Shown: in pieces, positions 11,301 through 23,292 of the stretch
How positions within the stretch are numbered: position 1 is the stretch's first letter
How the letters are laid out: each line of letters opens with the position of its first letter
Assembly (NCBI GenBank): GCA_021292165.1
Contig: CM037880.1
Coordinates: 138,510,564-138,574,563 of the forward strand
Direction of reading: 5' to 3'
Length of the DNA stretch: 64,000 nt
Source of the DNA: Shinisaurus crocodilurus
Taxonomy: Eukaryota; Chordata; Lepidosauria; Squamata; Shinisauridae
The notes under the pieces: model-generated
Seen by the model: the letters and a program-made list of their open reading frames with translations, nothing else
Database searches by the model: none
Told to the model about the DNA's origin: nothing
Position numbers and translations under genes: made by a program

Positions 11301-11773
11301 TATGTAATTTGTGATTTGATGGCAATATATCATATGCTGGATGACCAGTTACTTGATTGGTGTGTCATTTACTCAGAAGATGCTCAATTTTGCTAAGGCA
11401 GTCTCTGATTTTACATTCATTTTCATGAAGTTGAAGTCAATGAGTTGAACAAAATTAAATAGGTGAAGGCAAACTGCATGAATCTGAAAGCAATCACATT
11501 ATGCCACATGTTCCATTCCAGATAAAAACGGAAGTGCTTTAAATTGTAAATATAGTTTTAAATAGAAATTATATTTGATCCACATATTCATTGCAGCCCA
11601 CTGCTAATGGTACACGAGCAGGGACTTACTGCCATACAATCCTTTTTGTGAAAATATTACACACAGGTGTTTTGAATAACAGCTTTCACTTTCACTTTAT
11701 ACAGCCAAAGGTAGAATCATGAAACGATTTTCTGAAGGTTTGCTGTCCATTTCTGTACTCTACTCTTTATATA
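11301..11773. other. Intergenic, no gene seen
   Basis: AT-rich, no repeat or exon recognised. Confidence 0.45.
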
Positions 11774-11781
11774 CTCCAGAT

Positions 11782-11895
11782 CAGCCTTCCCCAACCTGCT
11801 GGACTGAAACCCTATCATCCTCATGGCTATGCTGACTGGGGATTATGGGGTTTGCAGTTCAACACATCTGGAGGGCAACAGGTTGTGGAAGGCTA
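11782..11895. mobile_element. Palindromic hAT-type MITE
   Basis: The left end is CAGCCTTCCCCAACCTG, and the right end ACAGGTTGTGGAAGGCT is its near reverse complement. The flanks CTCCAGAT (11774-11781) and CACCAGAT (11896-11903) match at 7 of 8 positions, a decayed target duplication. Confidence 0.75.
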
Positions 11896-12731
11896 CACCA
11901 GATAGTGCTAACACAATGTTGATAAAACAAGTGGCTTTGGAAGTAAAAGCATGGGGTGTGGTACAATTGCCCACTCTGCATTTGTTAGGGGGCTGCAAAG
12001 CTATTTCATTAGTAGGCTCAACCTCCGAACCAGAAATAAGTGATGCCTAGTACCATAGTAAGCTTGGCTGCACTGTAAAATTCTGGTGACATTTTGCCAA
12101 GCCTGACTGAGCACAAAGGAAAACGGGCCTTTCATGTCAGGGAAAACACATGAGGGGGGGTTTCCCCCATAAAATTATCCTGCCTTTCCCTATTAATTTT
12201 TTTAAGTCCCACTGGCCTATATCTGTTACATCTCTCACAGTGCATTCCTATACATGCCTACTCTAAAGTAAGGCCTACTCAGTTCAATCGAAACTACTCC
12301 CAGGTAAGTGTGTATAAGACTGCAGCCTTAATTTCCTCTGCATCCATATAATAGGCAAACCATTGTTGAATGCGTAACATCCATCATGGAGAAACACTTG
12401 ACATTTGTACAATGCCAGGTTTCTCATAACACCTGAACATTTACTTACTGACTCGGGTATTTTCTTGTTAGTATCCAAGAGTTTCACAAACTGTGATCTG
12501 TAAGCTCATTCTGGTGGTCTTTGGAAAGGCTGCAGAACAGTCAAGAATATCTCAGCTTAGCCCAATTAATTTTTTTCTGTTAATGGAGATCAAGATCTTT
12601 TTGAGCAGGGCCAAAGTACTGAACAAGCTAAAAAAGACCCTAGCCTAAGTCGTGTGATTTTCATAATATGGTGCTGCTGTTGCAGCCTACTAATTTTTCC
12701 CTACTGGTTTTGACCATGATGCCAGTGCTGA

Positions 12732-12733
<2 letters not shown>

Positions 12734-12790
<57 letters not shown>
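12734..12790. repeat. (TGA)n microsatellite, about 19 units
   Basis: An uninterrupted run of TGA/GAT units, the longest trinucleotide array in the window. Its flanks do not match the GAT-tailed LINE at 62309. Confidence 0.95.
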
Positions 12791-12791
<1 letters not shown>

Positions 12792-13007
12792 AATATGAGC
12801 TCTGTGCTTTGATTTGTAGAACAAAAAATAGTTTATAAAGAGGTTCACCAAGGCCACCAACTGGAGTGAAGGGCAGGGTGAGAGAATGCTGCTGCCTTAT
12901 TTTGCGAATTAAATACAGTGGTGCCATCAGGGCAGGACTTTGGGGGACAAGTACAGGACCCCACTCAACAGAATGAGCAGGAGGGTCCTCAAACACAGCA
13001 GGGCACG

Positions 13008-13120
13008 CTTACCACATTTTGAAGTAAGTGAAGGAATACACACTATCATCTAAATATGGAGGGGGGCATAAGACCATTAAGTTCAGAGTCTAAAATTACC
13101 TAACTGTACTGCTGATTAAA
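13008..13120 (+). repeat. Unnamed short repeat, copy 1
   Basis: Aligns with 62760-62872. Both contain AAGTGAAG-AATACACA, an ATRAGACCATTAA-like stretch and the identical AGAGTCTAAAATTACCTAA. Family not recognised. Confidence 0.6.
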
Positions 13121-14106
13121 TTGTAGTAATGTAAATAATCATTTCTACATTCCCAGCAGGCTCCCAGTTATACCCCTTCTCCCTCATCCCTCAACCAGTA
13201 CCAGAGTGACTGTAAAATGGCTGTAGACCTGTAAGGATGTCTGCTGCTGGCATTCCAAGTTCTCACAGCTCAGACAGGCTGCTCGCTCCTGGCTCAAACA
13301 ATGTTGTGCAAAAACAGGCTGCTCTTCTACAATGCCACGAGTCTCCAGTTGTATTCTTCCTCACTAGCAGTATTTATTTGGCTGAATGTGCTTTACTGTG
13401 TTAGGCTACTGAAACAGGGCCAAATGAGAAGCTGAAACTCTGCCTAGTCTGCTGCCCCAACTAAGCCTCAGAATAAGCTAGTGTCTGGCCTTTCATCTCT
13501 CACTTTCTAGTTTATCTATCTATACATATAAAAGTGAAAGACCTGACTCATTGACTCATTAATTTATCTCCTATTTCCCGTTAAGCTAGAAAGCAGAAAT
13601 TTGGCATGCTTGTTGCTTATGGATCACTAATAAAAACTACATTGTGAAAACTTTCTTAAACCCTCATCTTGCATTTTGGGGTGCTTTTCTTACCCCAGGC
13701 TCACATTCTGTGGTGTAATTTACACATAAGTAGACCTACAATCCTGTCCCGGTAGGACTTTGCCTAAAACAGGGTAGTAAACAATATTACCAAATTTTAG
13801 CCACCTGCCTTTTACAGTTTTCTTGCTATAACCTAACATGTCTGGGACACAAAATGACCCAAAAAATCTGCATAACAATGCTGTATCCGGGGTGCTTCAG
13901 TGTCCCCAGGCAGTGGAGGAACAATAGGAGCCATCTACAGGTCATTTTAGTATCTTTTTATTGCCAGGAAGAGCAGAAAACACCTCCTTCAAAAAGAAAA
14001 GAAATGCATTGAGGGAAAGTATTGTTATGATGATTTAAAGTTGTATAGGCCTCAGGCTTTTCAACTGCTAATTGACCCTTAATAGCCCTGAGTAGGCCTC
14101 GCCTTT

Positions 14107-14933
14107 TGTGGCGGAGTGACAGGCAGAAGCCCAGGGAGGGGCCAAGCTGAACATTCCAGAGGCTCTGATTGGCTGAGGCCGAGAGCATAGAACCCCAGGG
14201 AGTTGGCAGTTAAGGGAGTTGGTTGTCAGTTGGGGAAGAGAGTGGGTTGGAGTGAGAGAGGGAGTGGAAGGTTAGTAGAGTAGGTAGGGAAAGGTGGTAC
14301 TGAAGAGAAGAGTTCAGACAGGAAATCTAGTACTAAGTTGTGAGAAAGCAAACGTGAAGGGGTTAGTGTAGAACAATTCACAGGAGTCTCCACTTAGGGA
14401 GTGAAGGACCTTCTCTCTGAGGAAGAAGGAGAAACTCTGGACTAGTGTGAGGGACAGTTAAGTTCCCAAGTCTGATACTGTAACTTTCAAGTAACCAAGC
14501 CAAATTGATACAAAGAGCACTGTATAACATCTGCCTGCCTTTAACCTGAATCTAAGCAAAGAACAAGTTTGAATGTAACTGTTCCAAGTTATCTGTTCCT
14601 GAGTTGAATATCAGTTTAGAGACTTTGTTAGAACAATGAATCAACCTTTTTATTCAAAGTTCTAATTCTCCAGAGTCTGACTGGTGACAGGAAAGTAAGA
14701 AGGGAATTAACGGAGGGGCACCCTGCTTCAAGTAAGCAAATAAAACAAACTGCTTAATAAAGACAAACAAACGTGGGTGAACAGCTACATATAAGAGCTA
14801 AGACACATAATTGGCTAACACAACTTTAAAAGACAGCTTGAAGTCTGAAGTGACCAATACAAGGGGGCACTTGGTGAGAGCGAAGTACACATCGAGGGTG
14901 TGGGCTTTGGAGTGAGGGGTCCCGTCCGCTACA
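14107..14933 (+). mobile_element. Solo LTR, 827 bp, perfect 5-bp TSD
   Basis: The element begins TGTGGCGGA and ends TCCGCTACA, a 9-bp terminal inverted repeat with one mismatch and the canonical TG...CA ends. CCTTT flanks it at 14102-14106 and 14934-14938. AATAAA signals lie at 14739 and 14756 on the plus strand, giving the likely orientation. No internal retroviral or retrotransposon genes are present, so this is a recombination-derived solo LTR of an endogenous retrovirus or LTR retrotransposon; the clade is unknown. Confidence 0.85.
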
Positions 14934-14938
14934 CCTTT

Positions 14939-17775
14939 GTTATGCAGGTTTCCTGCATTTACATTGCTGAAGGAAAGATTAAGTCTGAACTTACCTTAAA
15001 TAGCCGAAACCTGAAATCCATTCTCATTCTGATCCTAACAGCCTGGGGAAAACATTCAGTCAGACAAAAGCCTTTCATATACACAATTTGCCTTGCCTGA
15101 GGCGCTGTTCTCTACGATGACTTTGGCACCCCAGATTCAACATATGCAACGTTGCATGTTTCCACAAGATGAAGGTTACAAATCAAGTAACTTGGTGATA
15201 TTAGCACTGGAGGGTAAAACTTCGAACATAGCGTACCAAGAAGCACTAGCCACATAGCTACGCAATTCATTAAATCTTAGATGTTACACCATCCACAGGG
15301 TAGAAAGTAATCAATTTTTTAATCCGTTCAAAGAACAGGTTCTTCAGCTAGTGTCTAAATATTCCCTACTGAAAAGAGAAGTTTGCTTAGCATAACGTTA
15401 TTTTAATAACTGTAAATATATGGCAAGATCTTTGGTGCTCATTTGGCAACCCTGACCACATTTTGCAGACATGACCAGTGCCCTTTACTAGTATACTAGA
15501 GCTGGATTTTAGACTACCTCTCTGTGTCACTCCCTCCTCTCCCCACTCCACAGACAAGATTCTGGACAGACACTTCCCAGCACTGCTATCTGCATAATCT
15601 TTCCTAGCATAAAATGTATAAGTCCCCAAGCCCATCTGAAGGTATGATTAAAGCAAAGTTGGCTCCTGTCCAGAATCACAATATCCCTTCCTACCAAGTT
15701 GACTCCTACTATCATTTTATGCCCTAAAGTACAAACAAAAAACAAAAAACAGCAAACCAAATAACTGGCACAAAATGCTAATGGTACAATGTCAACAATG
15801 ACATCGTTTGTGTCAATTGTTCCATTATTATCCTTATTGTTATTACCTAGCTGCCGAAACCAAATGAAACAGCAGTTGCAGCACTGCGGGAGCCCAACAT
15901 TAATTAAAATGGATGAGTATATGTAAGCAGTGTATGTATATACACCACAGATTTATTTTTAGCTGTGCAAACAAGCACCGTGTAAAGCTATAATTTAGTT
16001 CTATATGTTCACAGAGGCATGTGGCATATTATTGTGCAGCCTAATTTGCAAAACCTCACTCCACGGCCCTGGTTTTGCCGCTCGAAACCTGCACAGACAC
16101 ACGCTCGCTCAGTGCGCGGTGTGCACATCTCACGCCCCTGCATCTCAACAGATGTTAGCTAATGTGGTTGTAGAAGGTTCACCATGGTTGCTGTGAGCCC
16201 AATAAATCTTCCTCTTAAATGCAGGCACTCCACCATCTCAGCATCTTCAACCTATAATACATTTTAATTACTTGGCTATTCAAATGATACTAAATTAGAT
16301 CTGCACAGAGTCGTAGCGCAGATTTCTCAATTTACATTTAATCCACTGCAAACAAAATCATGATAGCAAAAGTGCGGGATTGGGGTGGGGCGGGGGTGGC
16401 GAGCTGAGGGGGGGGCTTTTTATTGGGACTTGCAGGCGCTCCTGAAGTTTGATCCTCTTAAAAATTATTAAGTGACAAAGATTACTAGCAGTAAGGTTCT
16501 ACTTTGCTTCCCCATTAGCCATTTAGGTGACAGCTGCTGCATTACACATAAAGATGAACCATTCCTTGAGGGACGGTAGTGGTTCCGCTGTGACACTACT
16601 GGCATAAAGCATTATCAGACCATAGCTGTGCTTAGAGCCATCACAGTCTCCTAGGCACCTATCAGTACCCTCATTATCTGCATCACAGAGTGTCTAGAAA
16701 GAACACTGCCAGGCTTCACAGCTTTGCAGCTCATTTGAGAAGCGGAAATTAAATGTCCCAGGAGAAAAAACAGGCACATTGTAACGGCACCAGAGCTATA
16801 CCACCAATAACATGTTGACTGCTGCAGCACACTGACTTCTGTCTCATTAATTTAATAGGATCCTGGAATGAGGATGGGAGGGGAGGGGAAGAGGGGGCAT
16901 TTACACACAGATTACAGAACGCTGCTCCCATTGCATTCTCGTTGAACACTCAATACCAGAGAAAGAACGTAGCGCTGGGCATCCGCAACGTTTCAGTTCT
17001 CTGCTTGGGCTATCGGAGATGGTGCATGGTAAAATGGCTCACACAGAGACCGGAGAACAGGAGCAAAAATTAGATGAGCACAAACATCATCTGTCCCTGA
17101 GTTCTGCCAAACCTGGTATGTGAACGCAGGGCTGGCCCCGCGAGGAAGCTAGATGCAGCAACCTGCTTCAGGCAGCACCCTGAGCAGGGTGGATGATGAA
17201 GGCAGGGACGGGTATCCAAAGCGCGACAGGAAGACTTTATAAAGGCCGCAGTGGCAGGGGTGGGGGTACCATTTGGGCTCCGCATCAGGCAGAAATATTT
17301 CTTAGGCCAGCATTATGTGAACAAACCAATGTTTTGGAGATAAGAGCACAGAAAAGTATCCTTTCCTATAGCAAATATATTCATAGAGAGATGCCGTATG
17401 AGGCAATTAGAAGCTTATTAAACAGGGACTTGCTGTACTAAAACTGTCTTTTTGGCAGAACTGTTCCATTAAGTTGTATATGATCTGCATCAATAGGCAC
17501 AGAATTTGGTTTTGTGCCCTACAAGGGGCAATTTATCCCCAAACAGAGTTCTAATTGCAAGTCTATGCACCACTTAAAATTGCAGAGCTTCTCAGACCTC
17601 CAAAAATGGTCTGAAAGCAGAGTCAGATAAGCCTCACAATCAGGAAAGGATTCCATAACACTCAAACAGCTGCATATGCTCGACTGAGAAGGCCCCTCTG
17701 CGTGACAGGGTCATACAGGTCTAAGGACTAAAACCACATGTCACAACAGCGCCATCTCAGATTCAGGTGCAGCTA
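14939..17775. other. Intergenic, apparently single-copy
   Basis: No repeat or exon recognised. The stretch 15840-16950 is rich in TAAT-type core motifs and looks single-copy, which could mean conserved non-coding sequence, but conservation cannot be judged here. Confidence 0.4.
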
Positions 17776-18109
17776 GTGTGGCCACTAAGGAATCACCAAA
17801 AAAAAAAAAAAAGAGGAAATGCCCATATGATAATTCATATGTATAGATGCAAATAGATGCATGATAATTAGAAATAATAATTATAATTTAAATAAGAATA
17901 CAGTACCATAGTGTGGAAGACAGTGATCAAGTGACCTGTCTGCTGCTGAAGTGCTAAGTGTTGGTGGGCAACAGTTCATATGGTACTTCATCTTTAAACC
18001 AGAACTGGACAGCCTTTCACATAGAGGATGCCTTCAAACAGAGGATGGTCCTCTGGTAGCCCTTCAAAGAGAGGACTGCCCTCCATAAAAGACAACATAT
18101 GACCACCCT
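17776..18109 (+). mobile_element. GGTGGCC-ended repeat, copy 1
   Basis: Begins GTGTGGCCACTAAGGAATC, includes a poly-A run and the block TTATAATTTAAATAAGAATA, and ends GACCACCCT. It shares its length and order of blocks with copies at 18564, 20070 and 62369. The GTGGCC start and GRCCACC end are inverted, suggesting a non-autonomous DNA transposon. No clear target duplication. Confidence 0.7.
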
Positions 18110-18563
18110 AGGAGGTCCCTCTTAAATGTCTTCCATGAGGAAAAAAAAAATCACTGAACTTACCACATGCTAACTTTCAAGCCTTCTCCCTGATGTAGGG
18201 ACTTCAATACCTTCCATGTGCTGCCCGTGTCAAGCACCATATAAGGACTGACCCCATGAGCAGGTCCTTCTTAGTATGTGAGTCGGATTCTAAAGAGGTT
18301 GCTTCCAAGCGAGCTGAAATTGTACTAGAATATAAGGAAGGAAGCGGTCCCTCACCAGGGCCAGCCCTACCATTAGACAGAGTGAGTTGGCCACATGAGG
18401 CAGCCGATTTGAGGTGTCATAGATGGCCAGCAAATTGTTAGTTATCTTGTCATTATTGTATTTCTACTGAATGGGATGGAGAGAGGTGGTGTTTATGGGA
18501 TTTTCTGCTTCATGTACCAAAATAAATCTGGCTTTGGATACTGTGCACCTTGACTTGGGAGAA
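18110..18563. other. Intergenic, no gene seen
   Basis: No recognised repeat or exon. Confidence 0.4.
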
Positions 18564-19077
18564 GGGTGGCCACTTATGAATCGCCAAAAAAGAGGAAATG
18601 CATCACAAAAAAGGGGGACTTCAATTTGCATAAAACTTGCAGATGTTGATGTATATGTATAGATGCAAATGTGGAAATAATATGTATTATTTAAATAGAA
18701 ATCGTTTCTTCCTCAGTCACCCAAACTCTGCACAAATTCTGCCCCTTCCATCAAGCTCCCCTCATAATCAAACTGAAGCCCTCATGCCTTTCAATGTATG
18801 CTTTATGTGAACTGCAGTTCAGCAGAAGTCTATATGTGAATCCGGAGTATTAGGCAAAGACACAAGAGATGAGGGTGGTGACGGTAGGTTCTGCCTATAG
18901 GTGACAGTCTTGAAATCCCATTTGTGGGGCTTCCATCCACACTTAGAACATAGGAAGCTGCCTATGGACACAATCAAATAGAGGATGGTCATCTGGCCCT
19001 TCAAACAGAGGATGGTCATCTGGCCCTTCAAATAGAGGCCTGTCTGTCCTCTGTAAAAGAGGACACCTGGCCACCTT
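18564..19077 (+). mobile_element. GGTGGCC-ended repeat, copy 2, split by repeat R
   Basis: The left half starts GGGTGGCCACTTATGAATCG. The right half ends CACCTGGCCACCTT and carries a tandem duplication of a ~30-bp unit (GAGGATGGTCATCTGGCCC, 18976-19035). Repeat R is inserted at 18714-18965. The 10-bp repeat TTGGGAGAAG occurs just left (18555-18564) and near the right end (19083-19092), a possible target duplication with extra bases. Confidence 0.7.
18714..18965. repeat. Unnamed repeat R, copy 2 (nested)
   Basis: Collinear with 10172-10416, including the final SINE-derived bases CATAGGAAGCTGCC. It interrupts the GGTGGCC-ended element: sequence on both sides matches that family. Confidence 0.7.
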
Positions 19078-19092
19078 ACAAGTTGGGAGAAG

Positions 19093-20069
19093 GGGTATCA
19101 TTTGCTGCTCTGTCTCAGGCAGCGAAATGTCTTGGACCAGCCCTAACTCTTACAGCATATCCCTAAACATGTTTACTCAGCAGCGAGTCCCATACATTTC
19201 AGTGCCACTTACCTCCAAGTAAATATGCTTAGACATATAAGGCCCAAACTACTTAAGGCTATATAATAGGGTTTTTAGCATATAAACCATTGCTCGTTTG
19301 TTCTATTATCTCCCATAATTGGGATTGTAGCTTGCAAAATAAGTACAGTGCACACAAAAGAGAGTAGGAAAGCCATGCCGGGAATAGTAAAGCTACAGTG
19401 CAGATTGTAAAGGAAATTTGTGTGCCTGGGTAATGAAAGCACTGACAGACCCTTATCTCAGTTTACAAGCTGGAAGGCTCCAGTATTATAAACTTGAATG
19501 ATTTCTCTCAAGAAAGGGTCACTTTTTGCACAGACTGTTCCTCAACTTTATACAAGATTTTTAAAAGGCCATTAAAATACAGATTTTTGGAAGGACCCAG
19601 CAACAAACACCCAGGCTACACAGGCAATAAAAAGATTTTTTTATTATTATTTTCAGTCGAGAAGTCATTGGCAGCAGCGGTACTTCTATGGCTCAGACAT
19701 TTCCAAACCCTTTTCATCCATCACAAAAGGGCTCTCTTTGTTGTTGCTTTGTTTTGCTTCAGCTGACCTACAATATGGCTGCCAGTGCCTGCTCCTGATA
19801 AGCAATGAGCCATACAGAGGTTGTTAGGTTCCTCTCCATTCAGTCTGCCAGTACTTATGAGTGGGCCACAATGTGTGACAAACAAGCAAATAACAGGTGA
19901 CACTCCCATTTCTTACTGCAGTCCAAGAAACCTCAAGTCATCCTGTATTATAATTTATCCTTCATAGAACGCTCCACTGAAATGAATATGGAGGCCTTGC
20001 TGAAAGCTGATAGCAAAAGACAGCCACATAACCACATCATGAGCTGCATTGCTAGCCTGCTCAGTAAGT
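19093..20069. other. Intergenic, no gene seen
   Basis: A short stretch near 19150-19230 has the ACTCAGCAGCGAGTCCCA / CTCCAAGTAAATATGC type common in reptile repeats. Otherwise no feature. Confidence 0.4.
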
Positions 20070-20448
20070 AGGGTAGCCATGTATTAATTGCAAAAAAAGA
20101 GGAAATGCATCACCCAAAAAGAGGACAAAAGGGGATGCAAGTTGGCATGCAATTTGAGCATGCTAATTTATATGTATAGATACAAACTGAGAAATAATGG
20201 TTATAATTTAAATAAGAATACAGTACCATAGTATGTAAGACTGTGATACAGAACATGGAAATACAGTACATAGTTTGGAAGGATGTGACCAGGTGACCTG
20301 TGTGCATGCCTGTTCAGTCTGCTGCCCAGGTGTTCACTGCTGTTGAGCAACTGCTGTTTTTGTGGTTCTTTATCTTTAAACAGGATGTGGACTGAGCAGC
20401 CCTTCAAATAAAGGGCCATCTTCTGCAAAAGAGGATGCATGGACACCT
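20070..20448 (+). mobile_element. GGTGGCC-ended repeat, copy 3
   Basis: Starts AGGGTAGCCATGTATTAATTG and keeps the family order: AAAAAGAGGAAATGCATCAC, then AATTTAAATAAGAATACAG, then GACCAGGTGACCTGTGTGC, then CTTTATCTTTAAACAGG. It ends AAGAGGATGCATGGACACCT. Confidence 0.7.
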
Positions 20449-20948
20449 ATCAATAAAGTCAGCTGAGGAGAAAGGGAAGGGAAGGCACTACATCTTGTAG
20501 TGAAAGTGGATCAAGACACCATCTTGGTCAAATTGCTCTATGCAACTTGTAACCTGCCAAGTAAAACACAGCCCACCAGTCATTTATTATGGCCTCCCAG
20601 ATGCCTGTGTAACCCCGTTTTTGCTTGACTTCTAGGCAGGCAGCAAAAACAGATTTAGTGAGCCCTGGGTGGGTTCCCAAACTTGGCAGATGGGCTACAT
20701 TCAGTATGGTTTCCAATGTAGGCTTCTAAAAAAGAAGTCATCCTTAATTTTTTTTAAAAAATGTAGAGCTTCTCTCACTGGTCTTCATTTCTGATTGCCT
20801 TGCACTTCGCTTAATATCCTGTTCATTCAATAGCATTCTACACTTGCACTGAACTAGCAGAAATTAAGAGTGCCAAGTGCGAAATAATGTCCAGGGGTGG
20901 GGGCTGTCCCATTTCCACCAATGCAGGCACCGATGGGCCTGGAATAAT
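20449..20948. other. Intergenic, no gene seen
   Basis: No recognised repeat or exon. Confidence 0.4.
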
Positions 20949-21165
20949 GAATGTAAGAAAAGCCATGCTGGATCAGACCAAAGGCCTATCAAATCCAGTG
21001 TTCTCTTCCTACCATGGCGAACTAGATGCCCCAATGGGAACTCCACAAGTAGGATATGAGCACATTCCTCAGCAACTGGTTTTCAAAGGCATACTGCCTC
21101 TGATACTAGATGTAATATACAGCCATCATGACTAGTATCCACTGATAGCCACTGCAAGTGAGATG
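20949..21165 (-). repeat. CR1/L2-like LINE 3' UTR fragment, minus strand
   Basis: Contains GCCATGCTGGATCAGACCAA, the reverse complement of the end seen at 58530-58560, and further blocks matching 22905-23290 in reverse orientation. No coding remains. Confidence 0.6.
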
Positions 21166-22525
21166 GGGGAACAGTCCCAGCTAGGACAGAAAGGTAGCAC
21201 TGGAGCCATGGCCCAGTACACCATTGTTTAAAGAGCGAGGCAGCCAAGGTCCAGAACACAATGGGTATTATCCAATGTTGTCCCAGTCTTGGTGTTAATT
21301 ATGTTTTGCTAATTCAAACCAATGCTTGTGCAACATAACTAGCACAATGGGAAAAGCAGCACTTTGCTGCTGAAATTTGGCAGGCCATTTATTCTCCAAA
21401 AGAAGCCATGGGGGGGTGGGATGGTCAATGTACTGAGCATATTCCTGGGTCGGAGACTAATAAAAGGAGTCATAAATGCTCTTTCTTCCCCCACACCTTG
21501 AGAAGTTACTGTTACTCTCAAATATGTACGGTAAGTTGTGAATTGACAGCGGGAATGGGTTTCCACAGGAATAACTTGAGAAACAATAAGCATGTGAACT
21601 CTATGACAAGTTCACATCGCAAGGAAGTTGAATGGAGCCACCATCAGACATGAAATGTCAATTAATAAAACAGTGGCTACCTTGAAGGTGCTCTGAATTT
21701 TATTCACATCATGACTAGACAGTAGCTGAACCCAAACCTAATTAAAGAAATAATGTGATCTCTTAAGAGAAAGAAATGACAAGCCTACTTCTTGATTCAC
21801 ACGGGTACATTTTGAATTGTATTTTACTAACTTCCCTGTAAATAGCTGCATTCACAGTAGCTATATGTTTTCTTTCCTAAGAAACATAAAGCCTAGTGTT
21901 TACTCTGACTAAAAGGGGAGGATTACCACTACGTTTAAACAGAAAACAGTAAATCTCAGTGTTCAAGTGGGCTAAGTTTAGGTATCCCATTGCAATACAT
22001 TTTGCATTTCCGTTCCCCCTCCTTTGAAAACATGTGCAGAGATCAAGTTGATATTAGAACTTGAAACTAAGAATTGTGCCCTAAACGTGTGTACCAAATT
22101 CCACTCGAATCTCTCAATTTTCAAAGGAAAATATTGCATTACAAATAAACCTACAAAACATTGAATGCCAAATAAGTGGATTTAAATCAAAAGTATCATT
22201 TTGCCCAACCAATAAGATGGCTTGCCCATGATACAGTTTTTTTCTAATTTAATGGATCTTTTGAGAACAACAACACAATTAAATGAGAGAAGCTGTATTC
22301 TGTTGGAGAGCAGCATTTGCAGTGAAGAGATCTGGCTGGAATGAGATAACAATTAAGGTGACGAGATAATAAAAGTACTATTTGGGATACATCTAATAGT
22401 TGAGGTAGAAGGGGGAATTTTGACATGTGCAGAACTGTCAAACAGGTATGAGATTATCAGCTACTGCTGAAATTCTCTATTCTGCAAGAACATTGTTATC
22501 CTTTGCATCTAGTCGCACTAGTAAC
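21166..22525. other. Intergenic, no gene seen
   Basis: AT-rich single-copy-looking sequence. Confidence 0.4.
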
Positions 22526-22692
22526 CACAGGAAACACAGGAAGATATCTGTCCATCTAGTCCAATACTATGTATTCCAACTGGCAGTGGCTCTCCAGCAG
22601 CTTCTACCCAATCCTTTTAACTGGAGAGGCAGAGATTGAACCTGGGACATTCTTCATGCAAAACATGTGCTCTACCCCTGAGCAATGGCCCC
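22526..22692 (-). mobile_element. tRNA-derived SINE, minus strand, diverged
   Basis: Minus strand: CATTGCTCAGGGGTAGAGCA (A-box region), then CCCAGGTTCAATCTCTGCC (B box), then the body to TCTTCCTGTGTTTCC. Same family as 10402-10722 but more diverged and uninterrupted. Confidence 0.75.
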
Positions 22693-22794
22693 TTCCTATG
22701 TTAGAGAATTTGTTTCAGATGTATTCTCATCTGGAATACTGGTGGCTCAAATAAATTGACAAATTGTGCCTGACATTGCTGGTATTTTAAGGGT

Positions 22795-22903
22795 GCTACC
22801 CGCCAGATGTTTCGAACTTCAACTTCCATCAGCCCCAGTCACATGGACAATGGCAAGGAGTGCTAGGAGTTGTCGTCCAAAACATCTGAAGGGTTGGGAA
22901 AGC
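22795..22903. mobile_element. Palindromic MITE, diverged copy
   Basis: Arms CCAGATGTTTCGAACTTCAA and GTTGTCGTCCAAAACATCTG are imperfect inverted copies around a short centre. No clear target duplication. Confidence 0.6.
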
Positions 22904-22904
22904 T

Positions 22905-23292
22905 GATTTATAGAAGATAGATTGACGGATGATAGGTAGTATTTCTGCACAAAGCACATAGTTAAACTATGGAATTCTCTACTACAAGATGTAGTGATGG
23001 CCACCAATCTGGATGGCTTTAATGGGGGATTAGACAAATTCATGGAGGATAAAGCAGCTATCAGTGACTACTAGTCATGATGGCTATATACTACCTCTAG
23101 TATCAGAGGCAGTATGACTCTCAGTACCAGTTGCTGGGGAACCAGATGGGAGGGTGCTATTGAGCTCATGTCCTGCTTGTAGGCTTGCCATTGTGGCATC
23201 TACATGGCCACTGTGGGAACAGAATTCTGGACTTCATATGCCTTTGGTCTGATCCAGCAGGGTTCATCATATGTTCTTACATTCTGATAATG
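22905..23292 (+). pseudogene. CR1/L2-like LINE C-terminus and 3' UTR
   Basis: Collinear with 58255-58570: TGGAATTCTCTACTACAAGA encodes the W-N-S-x-P-Q-D motif of the LINE C-terminal domain, followed by GATGGCTTTAATGGGGGATT and a 3' UTR ending GATCCAGCAGGGTTCATC. Frames are broken. Confidence 0.7.

Larger units (their letters stand above)
11896..14101. other. Intergenic apart from two short repeats
   Basis: Holds the TGA array at 12734-12790 and a short repeat at 13008-13120. No gene is visible; the minus-strand frame over 12661-12996 with a histidine run is a translation of the TGA array. Confidence 0.5.

Noticed and set aside
12734..12790. TGA array as the tail of a GAT-ended LINE
   Set aside because: Neither flank matches the LINE 3' UTR seen at 62215-62290; it is treated as an independent microsatellite.
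12661..12996. Frame with a polyhistidine run
   Set aside because: The run is the translated TGA/GAT microsatellite; flanking residues show no family.
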